A stretch of 64,000 bases of DNA from Allolucifera butyrica (GTDB taxonomy: Bacteria > Bacillota > Negativicutes > Sporomusales > UPPP01), in the NCBI RefSeq assembly GCF_900476375.1, contig NZ_UPPP01000068.1, forward strand, positions 23,427 to 87,426. Direction: 5' to 3'. A program made the position numbers and the translations under genes. Positions 50,681 to 59,740 of this stretch are shown here, one piece after another. How positions within the stretch are numbered: position 1 is the first letter of the stretch; each line of letters starts with the position of its first letter. The notes beneath the pieces were generated by a model. That model saw nothing but the letters and a program-made list of their open reading frames with translations. It ran no database searches and had not been told where the DNA came from.

Positions 50681-51832
50681 TCACCAGGCTATCCGCCGCT
50701 GATAATGTCTGACGGCCGTGATTATGTCCTCCATACTGTCCCCGCCAAACTTTTCCAACAGGGATTCCGCCAGTACAATCGCCGTCATAGCCTCGCCGAC
50801 AACCGCCGCCGCCGATACAGCACAAACATCGCTCCGCTCGGTATTGGCTTTCACTGCCTCATGGGTGGCTATATTTACCGACGCCAGCGGTGTCATCAAG
50901 GTAGGAATCGGTTTCATGACCGCCCGTACAACCACCGGCTGCCCATTGGTCATACCGCCTTCGATGCCGCCGGCCCGATTGGTCTGGCGGTAAACACCCC
51001 GCTCCGGCTCATAAAAGATTTCGTCATGGGCCATACTGCCGGGTAAAGCCGCATATTCAAAGCCGGCGCCGATTTCCACGCCTTTAATGGCCGGAATCGA
51101 CATGACCGCCGCCGCCAAACGGGTATCCAGCCGCCGGTCCCAATGAACGTAGCTGCCCAGCCCCGGCATTATATTTTCCGCCACCACTTCGAAAACTCCC
51201 CCCAGGGAATCCCCCTGTTCTTTAGCCGCCTGAATCAATTGTTTCATTTTTTGTTCTGCCGCCGGTTCCACACAGCCAAGATCCGAACCTTCCTTGTCCC
51301 GGAGAATTTCTGCAATACTCCTGCTTTTCGGGGCAACGGCAGCACCGCCAATGTCAGTCACATGCGAAGCGACACAAATGCCGCAGGCTGCCAGCACTTG
51401 CCGGGCAATACTGCCGACGGCGACTCTGGCCGCCGTTTCCCGGGCACTGGCCCGTTCTAAAATATCGCGTACATCCTGACGCTGATATTTAAGGACACCG
51501 CTTAAATCGGCATGCCCCGGCCGCGGACAAATTACCCGGTCACCGTGTTCCGATCCCTCAACAGCCATCCGCTCTTCCCAGTTGGCCCAGTCCCGGTTGC
51601 GTATAATCAACGTCACAGGGCTGCCCAAAGTAAAGCCAAACCGGACACCGGAAACAATTTCCACGCTGTCTTTTTCAATCTTCATGCGTCCGCCCCGGCC
51701 ATACCCCTGCTGACGGCGCGCCAGTTCCTTGTTAATCTTGTCCACGTCAATTTGAATTCCCGCCGGCAGTCCTTCAATCGTTGCCGTTAGGCAAGCTCCG
51801 TGAGACTCACCGGAAGTTAAAAAACGGAACAT
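50681..51832 (-). CDS. aroC: chorismate synthase
   Basis: Last common step to aromatic amino acids, FMN-dependent. FLTSGESHGACLTATIEGLPAG, RRQQGYGRGGRMKIEKD, RPGHADLSGVLKYQ and RASARETAARVAVGS are all intact. 383 residues. First gene of the aro operon; AT-rich sequence with TATAAT-like boxes upstream. Confidence 0.95.
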   Translation of the reverse strand: MFRFLTSGESHGACLTATIEGLPAGIQIDVDKINKELARRQQGYGRGGRMKIEKDSVEIVSGVRFGFTLGSPVTLIIRNRDWANWEERMAVEGSEHGDRVICPRPGHADLSGVLKYQRQDVRDILERASARETAARVAVGSIARQVLAACGICVASHVTDIGGAAVAPKSRSIAEILRDKEGSDLGCVEPAAEQKMKQLIQAAKEQGDSLGGVFEVVAENIMPGLGSYVHWDRRLDTRLAAAVMSIPAIKGVEIGAGFEYAALPGSMAHDEIFYEPERGVYRQTNRAGGIEGGMTNGQPVVVRAVMKPIPTLMTPLASVNIATHEAVKANTERSDVCAVSAAAVVGEAMTAIVLAESLLEKFGGDSMEDIITAVRHYQRRIAW

Positions 51833-51880
51833 GCTTTCACCCCATTATCACCTAAACTAATTATAGTCTACATTATAACA

Positions 51881-51906
51881 AAATTGGCCATAAAGGCCAA
51901 TTTTTT
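51881..51906 (-). terminator. terminator between the pilus operon and aroC
   Basis: AAATTGGCC/GGCCAATTT, 9-bp perfect stem with ATAAA loop; T tracts on both sides. It overlaps the pilO stop region, ending the pilus operon before aroC. Confidence 0.7.
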
Positions 51907-52531
51907 ACTGATTTTTATTTAGTTTCCCCACAGAGTGCGGTCCCGGAGCGGCATTCGCCTTCGGCTTGGCATTCCCGTAACTGTAGATGGTAACGGCTAA
52001 ATTCCCTTCCAGCTCGGGGGAAGAGCTGGATGCGTTCTTACCGGACTGAACATGCATGTCTATATTTTTAACAATACTAAAGCGCGGACCGTCCTGCAGT
52101 TTGACCATAAAATTCATGATGGCAAAATAGTGCCCGCGCACCGTAATCTCGATGGGAATTTCCTGATAACCGGACTTCGCCGCTGCCTGTCCCGGTTTGA
52201 CTTCCACCAATTGGCTTCCGCTGTCGCGACTGCTTTTTTCAACCTGAGCCATAAAACCGCTAACTTCCACGTTGTCCGGCAACATATTGTCGGTTAAGGC
52301 AATTTGCTTGTCAACATCGGCCAGATACCGGTCAGGATCGGGATGGGCCTGAGCAAACGCCTCAACGACCTCCACCCGGCCCCGTTCCGCCTGATACTGT
52401 CCCTTGAGCCTTTGGATGGTCCGTTCCTGAGGAACGACTACTCCCGCAATAAATAAGCCTGCCAGCAATACCAGACCGGCGGCCGCCAAAGCAAGTTTAT
52501 ATTTAATATCTAATGCATCCCAGCGTTTCAC
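51905..52531 (-). CDS. pilO: type IV pilus assembly protein PilO
   Basis: Bitopic inner-membrane protein of the PilMNO alignment complex. Membrane span at about residues 12-30 (LALAAAGLVLLAGLFIAGVV), coiled coil (TIQRLKGQYQAERGRVEVVEAF), then a ferredoxin-like periplasmic domain with GHYFAIMNFMVKL. 208 residues. Last gene of the pilus operon; no pilP or pilQ follows. Confidence 0.82.
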   Translation of the reverse strand: MKRWDALDIKYKLALAAAGLVLLAGLFIAGVVVPQERTIQRLKGQYQAERGRVEVVEAFAQAHPDPDRYLADVDKQIALTDNMLPDNVEVSGFMAQVEKSSRDSGSQLVEVKPGQAAAKSGYQEIPIEITVRGHYFAIMNFMVKLQDGPRFSIVKNIDMHVQSGKNASSSSPELEGNLAVTIYSYGNAKPKANAAPGPHSVGKLNKNQ

Positions 52532-52534
52532 AGT

Positions 52535-53065
52535 CTACATCCCCTTGAGCTTCAGGTTGATCTCAAACTTGGTTATCGCTGCCGCGGCATTCTGGTCAGC
52601 CTTGATTAACAGCGGTTCGCTGAAATGTTCATCCTGCTCCAGACGTTTTAGAAAGGAAGCGACTTCCGTATAATTGCCGGCCAATCCGTTCACTTGAATC
52701 CCGTTTTTCTCCGTCGCGCTTAAACCGGTCAGCCAGACTTCGGGCGGCAGCAGGGAACCGAGACGGGCCAGTGCGGCATACCAGGGCCTTCTTTCCTTGG
52801 TTAAAGCAATAAGAATTTGATTCTTGGCGTTCATTCTCTGTTGTTTATTCCTGGCGGTTATCATCCGGCTTTCAGTGGGACGCAATAATTCCATCTGATT
52901 GCGGACCGCAGCAATTTGCCGCTCCCAATTCCATATGCGATATTGATTATAACCGTATAGGCCTATACATACCAGAAAAATCAGCATTCCCAGTCCCATG
53001 ACCATGGATTTGACCGGCCACATAGGGCGTCGTTCCTGCGGCGGCAGCAGATTAATACGAATCAT
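52535..53065 (-). CDS. pilN: type IV pilus assembly protein PilN
   Basis: Partner of PilO and PilM. Short cytoplasmic INLLPPQERR motif at residues 4-13, which binds PilM, then a membrane span (MVMGLGMLIFLVCIGLYGY) and a periplasmic domain with GLSATEKNGIQVNGLAGNYTEVASFLKRLEQ. 176 residues. Overlaps pilM by four bases. Confidence 0.85.
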   Translation of the reverse strand: MIRINLLPPQERRPMWPVKSMVMGLGMLIFLVCIGLYGYNQYRIWNWERQIAAVRNQMELLRPTESRMITARNKQQRMNAKNQILIALTKERRPWYAALARLGSLLPPEVWLTGLSATEKNGIQVNGLAGNYTEVASFLKRLEQDEHFSEPLLIKADQNAAAAITKFEINLKLKGM

Positions 53066-54156
53066 AACTCGCCTCCGTACAAGGCCAGACCCACGGCGAC
53101 AGCCAGTTGATTGGCACTTTCCCGCACTTGTTCGGGAGCAAAGGAAGGATTCAGATTCAAATTCTGAAAGGGCTGGTGAGTGATTACCGGCGTATCGTCG
53201 ATTTGCAATGCCATCTGCGAAGCCAGATTGCCCAGTTGTGCCGCACCGCCGCTGAGTATGACCCGGTCCACAGAGGCGTTTTTATACTGAACCTGATAAT
53301 ATTCCATGGTGCGGCGTGTCTCCCGCCCCAATTCCTGCACCAACAGCTGCAGTTGACGGTGCACCGCCGAATCCTCGCCCTCCCCGGCAACAGGCTGTAG
53401 CAGGCCCTGCTGCCGCTGTTTGAGACGCTCTGCCTCGGAAAATTCCAGGTCCAGGGTTTGCATCAGCACCTCCGTAAAGCGGTTACCGCCAATATTGATA
53501 GAGCGGTTAATAACAGGCACCCCGTTTTGAAAAACAATAATTTGCGAAAATAGACCACCCAGATCGATAATCAGGGAATTTTCCCCATCCGGCACGGTGC
53601 GGCAGAGAGCTAACGGTTCAATGTCCACCGCCACCGGAATCAAGCCGGCGTCTTTTACGATACCCACCGTTTCATCCACCGTTTCCTTCATTGCCGCCAC
53701 CAGCAAAACACGGGTTTCCTCCTCTTCGGCCCTTGCCCCGAGGACAGTAAAATCATAATAACAATTTTCCGGCGGATAGGGCACATAGTTTTCCAGATCC
53801 CATTTGATGGCTTCCTTCAGCTCCTCCCGGGTCATCGGCGGAAACGACAATTCCCGGACCGAAACCTGGCGGCCGCTGAGGGCGACCACCGCCTCCCGGC
53901 AGGCAGCTCCGCTTCTCGCCACAGCCTGCCGGAGCGCCTCACTCACCATTTCCCGGTCCACCATTCCCTGGCTATCCAGCGAATAGGACGACAATGCGGC
54001 GATGTCGAAACGATTTAACGACGGCATACCTCGCTGGAAAACAATTTCGGCGACTTTCACGGCGCTGCCGCCTAAATCAACTCCCAATAACCTGTGGGAC
54101 CGCCGTCGCAGCCAACCCAGTAGGGAGGAACGCAGCACTTCACTGAACTGCTTCAT
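53062..54156 (-). CDS. pilM: type IV pilus assembly protein PilM
   Basis: Cytoplasmic actin-like ATP-binding protein that recruits PilN. LLGVDLGGSAVKVAEI near residue 22, GRQVSVRELSFPPMTREELKEAIKWDLENYVPYP, SLIIDLGGLFSQIIVFQNG and ILSGGAAQLGNLA are family features. ATG 54156 chosen; it overlaps the comFB end by 17 bases, suggesting coupling. 364 residues. Confidence 0.85.
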   Translation of the reverse strand: MKQFSEVLRSSLLGWLRRRSHRLLGVDLGGSAVKVAEIVFQRGMPSLNRFDIAALSSYSLDSQGMVDREMVSEALRQAVARSGAACREAVVALSGRQVSVRELSFPPMTREELKEAIKWDLENYVPYPPENCYYDFTVLGARAEEEETRVLLVAAMKETVDETVGIVKDAGLIPVAVDIEPLALCRTVPDGENSLIIDLGGLFSQIIVFQNGVPVINRSINIGGNRFTEVLMQTLDLEFSEAERLKQRQQGLLQPVAGEGEDSAVHRQLQLLVQELGRETRRTMEYYQVQYKNASVDRVILSGGAAQLGNLASQMALQIDDTPVITHQPFQNLNLNPSFAPEQVRESANQLAVAVGLALYGGEL

Positions 54157-54415
54157 GATGCGGTTCCGAGTTGACAATTTTAATCGCATTGGAAAGCGCC
54201 GTAATGATGTCAACATTAAATTGCTGCTCCAAGGCCTTGATGCGGGTATAGGTCCCGCCCTTGTCCGTTACCACATAACGCGGCGGCAAAAAGTTCAGCG
54301 CCAGCGCGACGATGTCATAACGGCACTTTTCACATTTACAAGCCTTTGGATACGCATCCAATACTTCGTCCAGGTTGTTCCAAACCATCTGTTCCATATA
54401 ATTTTTCAGTTCCAT
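54140..54415 (-). CDS. comFB: ComFB-family protein (late competence / c-di-GMP-binding)
   Basis: 91 residues, LKNYMEQMVWNNLDEVLDAYPKACKCEKCRYDIVALALNFLPPRYVVT, with a Cx1Cx2C metal-site pattern (CKCEKC) and the ALNxLPPxYV motif typical of ComFB. ComFB-like proteins have been proposed as c-di-GMP receptors controlling motility (established for some family members). ATG 54415 is chosen with AGGAGG seven bases upstream. It sits within the pilus operon between the PilX-like gene and pilM. Confidence 0.85.
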   Translation of the reverse strand: MELKNYMEQMVWNNLDEVLDAYPKACKCEKCRYDIVALALNFLPPRYVVTDKGGTYTRIKALEQQFNVDIITALSNAIKIVNSEPHHEAVQ

Positions 54416-54426
54416 ATACATGCCTC

Positions 54427-55713
54427 CTATTGATTATTCCAGGAATTAATTGTAAAGCCGGAGGAAGTGCCCAATACCTGGTCTACTACTGATTTACTGT
54501 AGGTAATGGTGCCTCCATTCATGACCATGCTTCCCGCTGCGACGGAACCCGTTACATTGGCTCCGTCATAGGTCAGTGTTCCACCTGAATATAAGACTGC
54601 ATTTTCCGGGCCAGTCTGGGTAATATGCATGTTGCCGTTCGCCATAACCAGCGCATCATCGCCTAAGGTACGGTATATATTGGCATCGCCCTGCACATAG
54701 ACTTTCATATTCCCGCCCCAGGTCCCCTTTTTTCCTCCGCTGTTAAAATTTACACTATCGGCATATACCGTGACGTTGTCACCAAGATTTGTATTATTAA
54801 AAGCTACATTTCCTGTCGTAATTATGGTGATATTGCTGCCAATATCGCTGTTAACACTAATATTCCCGGTTGTGATAATTGTAAAATTGTCGCCTAAGTT
54901 GCTATTGAATTCCGCACTTCCATTTACAAATATAGTTGCCGTACTCCTGGTTATAAAAGACGGCCCATTGAGCTGAAAAGCTCTGTCAACATAGTACAAC
55001 CCTGACATATTGCTGTAATCACCGGTGCCGTTGTAGCAGTCTTGCGGCAGAGTAGGTGTAGCGACACCATTCTGCGTTTTGTAATCGTCCGGCGTCAGGG
55101 AAACCGAAGTAGATGGAACAGCCGGCTGTGTAACTGTCTGATTCGGTATAAACTGTCCGTCATACACACTGGGGACACTTGCCGTATAATACCAGACATA
55201 GTAAATCTGGCTTAAGTAACTGCCGAGATTCCCATATATACTCGAACTGCTATTGGATAATGTTACGGATGCTTTTCCGTCAAAGCCGACAAAAGCCGCA
55301 TAGGTAAACGCCTGAGACAGATTTGACGAGCCAAGGGTAACATTGACTACCGCCTGCTGGTGGGCATAATTCATTGTTCCTTTTGTTCCAATGACCCCTT
55401 GGGAGGTAATGGTCCGGTTATCCCCGTTGCCGGCTATACTGACAAGGTAGGTCCCGTTTCCTAACAGCACAGAACCTTGCGTTCCGGTCCAGGCGGGATC
55501 ATTCAATAATTCAAGGACAGCCCGCCGTACGCCCGCTTCGGCCAGATATTGGGCCGCAATTTTATTATTATAAGAAGATGACATTTTGCTTTCCGCGATA
55601 ATGACACTCGTAAGCCCGGCCCCAATGACCCCCAGTAACATCATGACAATGACGGCTATTATGGATGAGAATCCTTTCTGGCATTGCCACGCCGGCCTGC
55701 TCGTCCCCCGCAT
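54427..55713 (-). CDS. PilX-like minor pilin with a large repeat-rich domain
   Basis: 428 residues. N-terminal pilin-like helix preceded by GFSSIIAVIVMMLLGVIGAGLTSVIIAES, as in PilX_N proteins, followed by QYLAEAGVRRAVLEL. The C-terminal 200 residues have repeating NLGDNFTIITTGN / NSDIGSNITIITTGN / NTNLGDNVTVYADS units, likely a beta-helix displayed on the pilus tip. Start ATG 55713 has GGAGG eight bases upstream. Possible adhesin; substrate unknown. Confidence 0.78.
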   Translation of the reverse strand: MRGTSRPAWQCQKGFSSIIAVIVMMLLGVIGAGLTSVIIAESKMSSSYNNKIAAQYLAEAGVRRAVLELLNDPAWTGTQGSVLLGNGTYLVSIAGNGDNRTITSQGVIGTKGTMNYAHQQAVVNVTLGSSNLSQAFTYAAFVGFDGKASVTLSNSSSSIYGNLGSYLSQIYYVWYYTASVPSVYDGQFIPNQTVTQPAVPSTSVSLTPDDYKTQNGVATPTLPQDCYNGTGDYSNMSGLYYVDRAFQLNGPSFITRSTATIFVNGSAEFNSNLGDNFTIITTGNISVNSDIGSNITIITTGNVAFNNTNLGDNVTVYADSVNFNSGGKKGTWGGNMKVYVQGDANIYRTLGDDALVMANGNMHITQTGPENAVLYSGGTLTYDGANVTGSVAAGSMVMNGGTITYSKSVVDQVLGTSSGFTINSWNNQ

Positions 55714-55732
55714 TTGCTTATCCTCCATCGTC

Positions 55733-56266
55733 TCAGTTCACGGTAAAGTTTCTGGCGCCCAAACACACGATACTACTCTCCAGAGCAACTGTAATGCCCG
55801 TACTCCCATCCTGAACCGTAACCAATACCCGGAGCTGTTTGTCCGCAGGGCTGGTAAACATGGCTGTATCGCCGCTGTTAGGAACAATCCGGATGTTCCC
55901 CGGCTGATTGTTTACCCCGTTGCCGGCGAAGGGAAGGGACGAGCCGTTATTAATTGTCTGGCACAGCGTTTGGGTTTTAGAATTCACACCATAGATGACC
56001 GTGTCACCGTCCGGCCGTATAATTGTAATCGTGCCGGTGGCGCTATTTAACGTGACTGAAGTTGCATAGCGCAGATCCCGGATAATAGTATCCACAGCGA
56101 TCCGGGCCGTCTCTTGCAGGTCCGCCCGGCTAATGCCAGTCTGCCAGACCGTAACGGACGTTGACAAGATACTAACTGCCGCCGACAACAGCAGCGTGCC
56201 GATGAGCAATCCCACCAGTAATTCGACCAACATAATTCCGGACTGGGTTTGTACTACCCGTTTCAT
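55733..56266 (-). CDS. PilW-like minor pilin
   Basis: Type IV prepilin: SG-IMLVELLVGLLIGTLLLSAAVSI, with the prepilin peptidase site before I and Glu at +5. 177 residues, with WQTGISRADLQETARIAVDTIIRDLRYA after the helix, as in PilW/ComGF-like proteins. Part of a minor-pilin cluster. Confidence 0.8.
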   Translation of the reverse strand: MKRVVQTQSGIMLVELLVGLLIGTLLLSAAVSILSTSVTVWQTGISRADLQETARIAVDTIIRDLRYATSVTLNSATGTITIIRPDGDTVIYGVNSKTQTLCQTINNGSSLPFAGNGVNNQPGNIRIVPNSGDTAMFTSPADKQLRVLVTVQDGSTGITVALESSIVCLGARNFTVN

Positions 56267-56284
56267 AGTTCACTCCCGCTGCAG

Positions 56285-56701
56285 CTAATATTGCGGAACT
56301 TTTGCCTTCCACAAATAATAAGTTACCAATTGCACGCTGGGATTCGAGCCGGCTTCCTTCCAGGATACCGTAACGGTAGCTTGGATCAACTTCCCTTTGT
56401 CGGTATCTTCGGCAACGGCATAATCGGTTCGCATTGTATAATTCTCCCCTTGCGGACCGGTTTGGACCTGAGTTTCGGAAGAATTATTATGAACATCCCA
56501 GAACGCATCGGGCTGTTGTTTTAAATTTTCCATCTGCTGCTGGGCCAAACCCGCGGCAACCGTACGCCGGCTGGCCGCAGTATTGGCTTTGGTTGTTTGC
56601 AAAAATACCCCGGCAATGGCCAGCAAAGCTACGCTAACAATAAACAGGGTCAAAACCGCGTCCAGCAGCAAGTAACCGCCGCAACGCCATTCCCGCTTCA
56701 T
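56285..56701 (-). CDS. PilV-like minor pilin
   Basis: Type IV prepilin with GG-YLLLDAVLTLFIVSVALLAIAGVF. The +5 residue is Asp rather than the usual Glu. 138 residues, with AAGLAQQQMENLKQQP after the helix, as in PilV. ATG 56701. Confidence 0.78.
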   Translation of the reverse strand: MKREWRCGGYLLLDAVLTLFIVSVALLAIAGVFLQTTKANTAASRRTVAAGLAQQQMENLKQQPDAFWDVHNNSSETQVQTGPQGENYTMRTDYAVAEDTDKGKLIQATVTVSWKEAGSNPSVQLVTYYLWKAKVPQY

Positions 56702-56735
56702 CGGCTAATCTCCTCCGACATTTATTCCGGCGAAA

Positions 56736-57188
56736 TTAGTGGATCGGACCTACCCGGACCCGCCCGACTACCGGCTCAATAAATACGTTCTCAAACCGGT
56801 TAATCCCCGTATGCTCGAAAACAATGGTTTTCCCTCCCGCAAACGGTACGCCGGCGGCAGTAAATGTGATTGGACTTAGGGTGCCGGTTGTAATCACCCG
56901 GGAAGGATAGGTAACATATTTAAGACTCTGAGAGCCGTATGTAATACTGTAACCATAGGGAGACCCGTTGGCAAAGGTAATGGTATACAAGGCCGCCGTA
57001 CCATCATCGCCCGCATTCACCGCTTGCTGCTGCAGCCAGCGGATGTCGGCGGCCAGCTGCCGGGCCGTATTGTCCAGGTCCCGCTGCGCCAGGGACTGGC
57101 CGATCCGGGGAACGGCAATCAGCGCCACAATACCGATAATCGCAATCGTAATCACCAGCTCAACCAGCGTAAAACCCCACTCTCTCAT
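56736..57188 (-). CDS. GspH/FimT-like minor pilin
   Basis: Prepilin with WG-FTLVELVITIAIIGIVALIAVP and a beta-rich C-terminal domain, GspH/FimT family. 150 residues. ATG 57188 six bases after the pilD stop. Likely part of the pilus tip complex. Confidence 0.82.
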   Translation of the reverse strand: MREWGFTLVELVITIAIIGIVALIAVPRIGQSLAQRDLDNTARQLAADIRWLQQQAVNAGDDGTAALYTITFANGSPYGYSITYGSQSLKYVTYPSRVITTGTLSPITFTAAGVPFAGGKTIVFEHTGINRFENVFIEPVVGRVRVGPIH

Positions 57189-57192
57189 GGCG

Positions 57193-57981
57193 TCACCTCA
57201 GAAAATTAGCCAGGTACCAGGCAAGAATCCGATAGCCGTACAACAGGCTGATAAAAGCTCCTAGCGCGATAAACGGGCCAAAAGGGATAAAATCCTTGCG
57301 GCCTTTTATTTTCAGCAGCATCAAAATGGCGCCACCCAGTCCCCCCAGGAAAAACGACAGCAATAATGCCAACAATGTCAGTTGCCAGCCCAGCCACAGC
57401 CCCAACGCCGCGGCAAACTTCACATCACCGCCGCCCATGCCGCCGCGGCTGACCACGGCGACCAGCAACAACAAGCCGCCGCCCAGCAGAGCTGCAAGAA
57501 CCATGTTCCCCAACGGCAGACTCCCCGTTATCCAATTTATCAAAACACCCGCTCCGGCAAACCAAATCAGCACCTTGTCCAAAATGAGCTGGTGGTCATA
57601 GTCAATGAAAGTAATCACGATTAAAAAAGAAACAAATATAAGAGAACGAATCAGTCCCGCCGATAAACCGAAAATCAGTAAACAGCCAATATATAAACAG
57701 GCCGTTAGGAGTTCCACAACTATATAACGGGAAGAAAAAGGAGTCCCGCAATAGCGGCATTTGCCGCCTAGCAAAATAAAACTGACTACCGGAATAAGAT
57801 CCAACGGTTTCAGCCGCCGGCTACAGGACATGCAATGAGAAGGCGGAAAAAGTAAAGATTCCCCTCTGGGTAAGCGGTAAATACAAACATTAAGAAAACT
57901 GCCAATTAGTAGGCCAAACAGAACAATAAGAAAATATTGCAAAGAGACGCCTCCAGTAAATAACTCATAAATTGCATTCAT
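57193..57981 (-). CDS. pilD: prepilin peptidase / N-methyltransferase
   Basis: Membrane aspartic protease that cleaves and methylates prepilins. CMSC...CRYC (two CxxC pairs, about residues 50-76) for the methyltransferase part, and catalytic aspartates in FIDYDHQLI and GGGDVKFAAALG. 262 residues, seven to eight spans. Lies between pilA and the minor pilins that it processes. Confidence 0.9.
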   Translation of the reverse strand: MNAIYELFTGGVSLQYFLIVLFGLLIGSFLNVCIYRLPRGESLLFPPSHCMSCSRRLKPLDLIPVVSFILLGGKCRYCGTPFSSRYIVVELLTACLYIGCLLIFGLSAGLIRSLIFVSFLIVITFIDYDHQLILDKVLIWFAGAGVLINWITGSLPLGNMVLAALLGGGLLLLVAVVSRGGMGGGDVKFAAALGLWLGWQLTLLALLLSFFLGGLGGAILMLLKIKGRKDFIPFGPFIALGAFISLLYGYRILAWYLANFLR

Positions 57982-58005
57982 AAAAATCCAATATTTAATT
58001 TAGAT

Positions 58006-58040
58006 ATACAGCCAGGAACCTATTAACCTCCTGGCTGTAT
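58006..58040 (-). terminator. hairpin after pilA
   Basis: ATACAGCCAGGA/TCCTGGCTGTAT, 12-bp perfect stem with an 11-base loop, in the 87-base gap between pilA and pilD. It lacks a strong T tract, so it may be a partial terminator or mRNA-stabilising end that raises pilA mRNA over the rest of the operon. Confidence 0.6.
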
Positions 58041-58068
58041 ACACACCCATCGTATTGGCGTAAAATTA

Positions 58069-58464
58069 TCAGTGAAACGTGTCCGCGGTATACGTGCTGT
58101 TGCCAATAGTAGCAATCCCACGTCCGTCGCCATTTATGCCATAAGCGATAGCAGCATTTTTAGTAGCACCGCCAATGATATAATTACCCGTTGGAGGAGT
58201 AGGAGCTACGGCCAAATAAGTAGGCACTAATGCAGCAATGTTAGCCGGAACAGCGCCACCGCTATTAGACATAAACAGTTGACTGGCCGTATCAATCGCA
58301 CTTAAGTCTGCCTGTACCTTAGCCGTATTCGCTGACGCAATACTGTTAACATATTTGGGTACAGCAATAGCAGCTAAAACCCCGATAATTGCAATCACAA
58401 CCAACAATTCAATGAGCGTAAATCCTCGTTGGCACTTCATTTTGTTTTTCAAATTAACAAACAT
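58069..58464 (-). CDS. pilA: major type IV pilin
   Basis: Main pilus subunit. RG-FTLIELLVVIAIIGVLAAIAVPKY with prepilin cleavage before Phe and Glu at +5; the rest (about 100 residues) is small and Gly/Ala/Thr-rich with no cysteines. ATG 58464 is chosen because AAAGGAGG lies eight bases upstream. 131 residues. Its hairpin-flanked position suggests high expression. Confidence 0.9.
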   Translation of the reverse strand: MFVNLKNKMKCQRGFTLIELLVVIAIIGVLAAIAVPKYVNSIASANTAKVQADLSAIDTASQLFMSNSGGAVPANIAALVPTYLAVAPTPPTGNYIIGGATKNAAIAYGINGDGRGIATIGNSTYTADTFH

Positions 58465-58488
58465 AATAGTCACCTCCTTTCTTGGTAA

Positions 58489-59712
58489 TTATTTAAAAGC
58501 ATTCACATTGGTTATGACATCAAAGAGCGGCAGCATAATTGATATAACAATAAAGCCGATTACCACTCCCAATATCCCGACAATCACCGGCTCCATGATG
58601 CTGCTTAGCCGTCCGACCATATCATCCACTTCATTTTCGTAAAAGTCGGCGATCTTTTCCAGCATGGTGTCCAGGGTGCCGCTTTCTTCGCCAATGGCGG
58701 TCATCTGCACCACCATTGGCGTGAAAACCTGGCAGGCTGCCAGCGTATTGGCCAGAGACAAGCCCTCTTTCACGTCCTTTTGCGCCCTGGTCAGGGCGGT
58801 TATCATATTCAGATTGCCCGTTGTCCGTTTGACAACTTCCAGCGCCGTGATCAGGGAGACCCCGCCCCGGACCAGGGTACTTAAAGTACGGCTAAACCGG
58901 GCAATGGCGATTTTCCGCAGCAGTACGCCGTACACCGGCAGACGCAGCAGGAACGAATCGATGAAAAACCGGACTCGTTCCTGTTTATAAGCAAAACCCA
59001 ATCCAATGGTTCCGGCCAGCAAAAGAACGATAAGCAGCGGCCAGTCCTGCCGCAAAAAACCGCTGATCGCCAGCAGCATGCGGGTTGGCATGGGCAGTTC
59101 TACCTTCATGTTTTTAAACATGTTCATAAAGGTCGGCAACACAAAAGTCAGGATGAAAATGACGACCACCACGGCCATGCTGATGACTACCGCCGGATAG
59201 GTCAGGGAAGATTTCACTTTTTCATTTAATTTGTACTCTTTTTCAAAATGCGCCGCCAGGCGGGTCAGCATGTCATCCATGACGCCGCCCACTTCGCCGG
59301 CCTCAATCATGTTGACCATAATCTCGGGAAAAACACGGGGATAGTCCGCCATGGCCCGCGAAAGGGCTTCCCCTTCCCGTACCCGTTTGTAAACATCTTG
59401 CAGCACCGTTTTCAGACGCTTGCTGCCGGCCTGTTCAATTAAAATATTCAGGCACGTAATTAAGGGAACCCCCGCGTCCACCATGGTAGCAAACTGCCGG
59501 CAGAATACGGCCAGTTCCTTAATTTTGACCCCCTGCCATTCTTCCAGACGGCCGAGAAGCGAAGCCGTACGGCGCTGTTCCCTAATCTGAGTAATGAAAT
59601 ATCCTTTTTCCCGAATATGAATGGCCACGGCAGCTTCGCTTTCGGCCAGAATACTGCCCTCAAACACCTGCCCCAGCCGGTCTTTTGCTTTATAGGTAAA
59701 GGTTTTGGACAT
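58489..59712 (-). CDS. pilC: type IV pilus inner-membrane platform protein PilC
   Basis: Two GspF domains (about residues 60-190 and 270-395) with spans and motifs FCRQFATMVDAGVPLITCLNIL and FSRTLSTLVRGGVSLITALEVV, ending VIGFIVISIMLPLFDV. 407 residues, full length. Anchors the PilB and PilT motors. Confidence 0.92.
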   Translation of the reverse strand: MSKTFTYKAKDRLGQVFEGSILAESEAAVAIHIREKGYFITQIREQRRTASLLGRLEEWQGVKIKELAVFCRQFATMVDAGVPLITCLNILIEQAGSKRLKTVLQDVYKRVREGEALSRAMADYPRVFPEIMVNMIEAGEVGGVMDDMLTRLAAHFEKEYKLNEKVKSSLTYPAVVISMAVVVVIFILTFVLPTFMNMFKNMKVELPMPTRMLLAISGFLRQDWPLLIVLLLAGTIGLGFAYKQERVRFFIDSFLLRLPVYGVLLRKIAIARFSRTLSTLVRGGVSLITALEVVKRTTGNLNMITALTRAQKDVKEGLSLANTLAACQVFTPMVVQMTAIGEESGTLDTMLEKIADFYENEVDDMVGRLSSIMEPVIVGILGVVIGFIVISIMLPLFDVITNVNAFK

Positions 59713-59740
59713 TGGGCTTCTCTCCTAATTTTCCGCTTGA

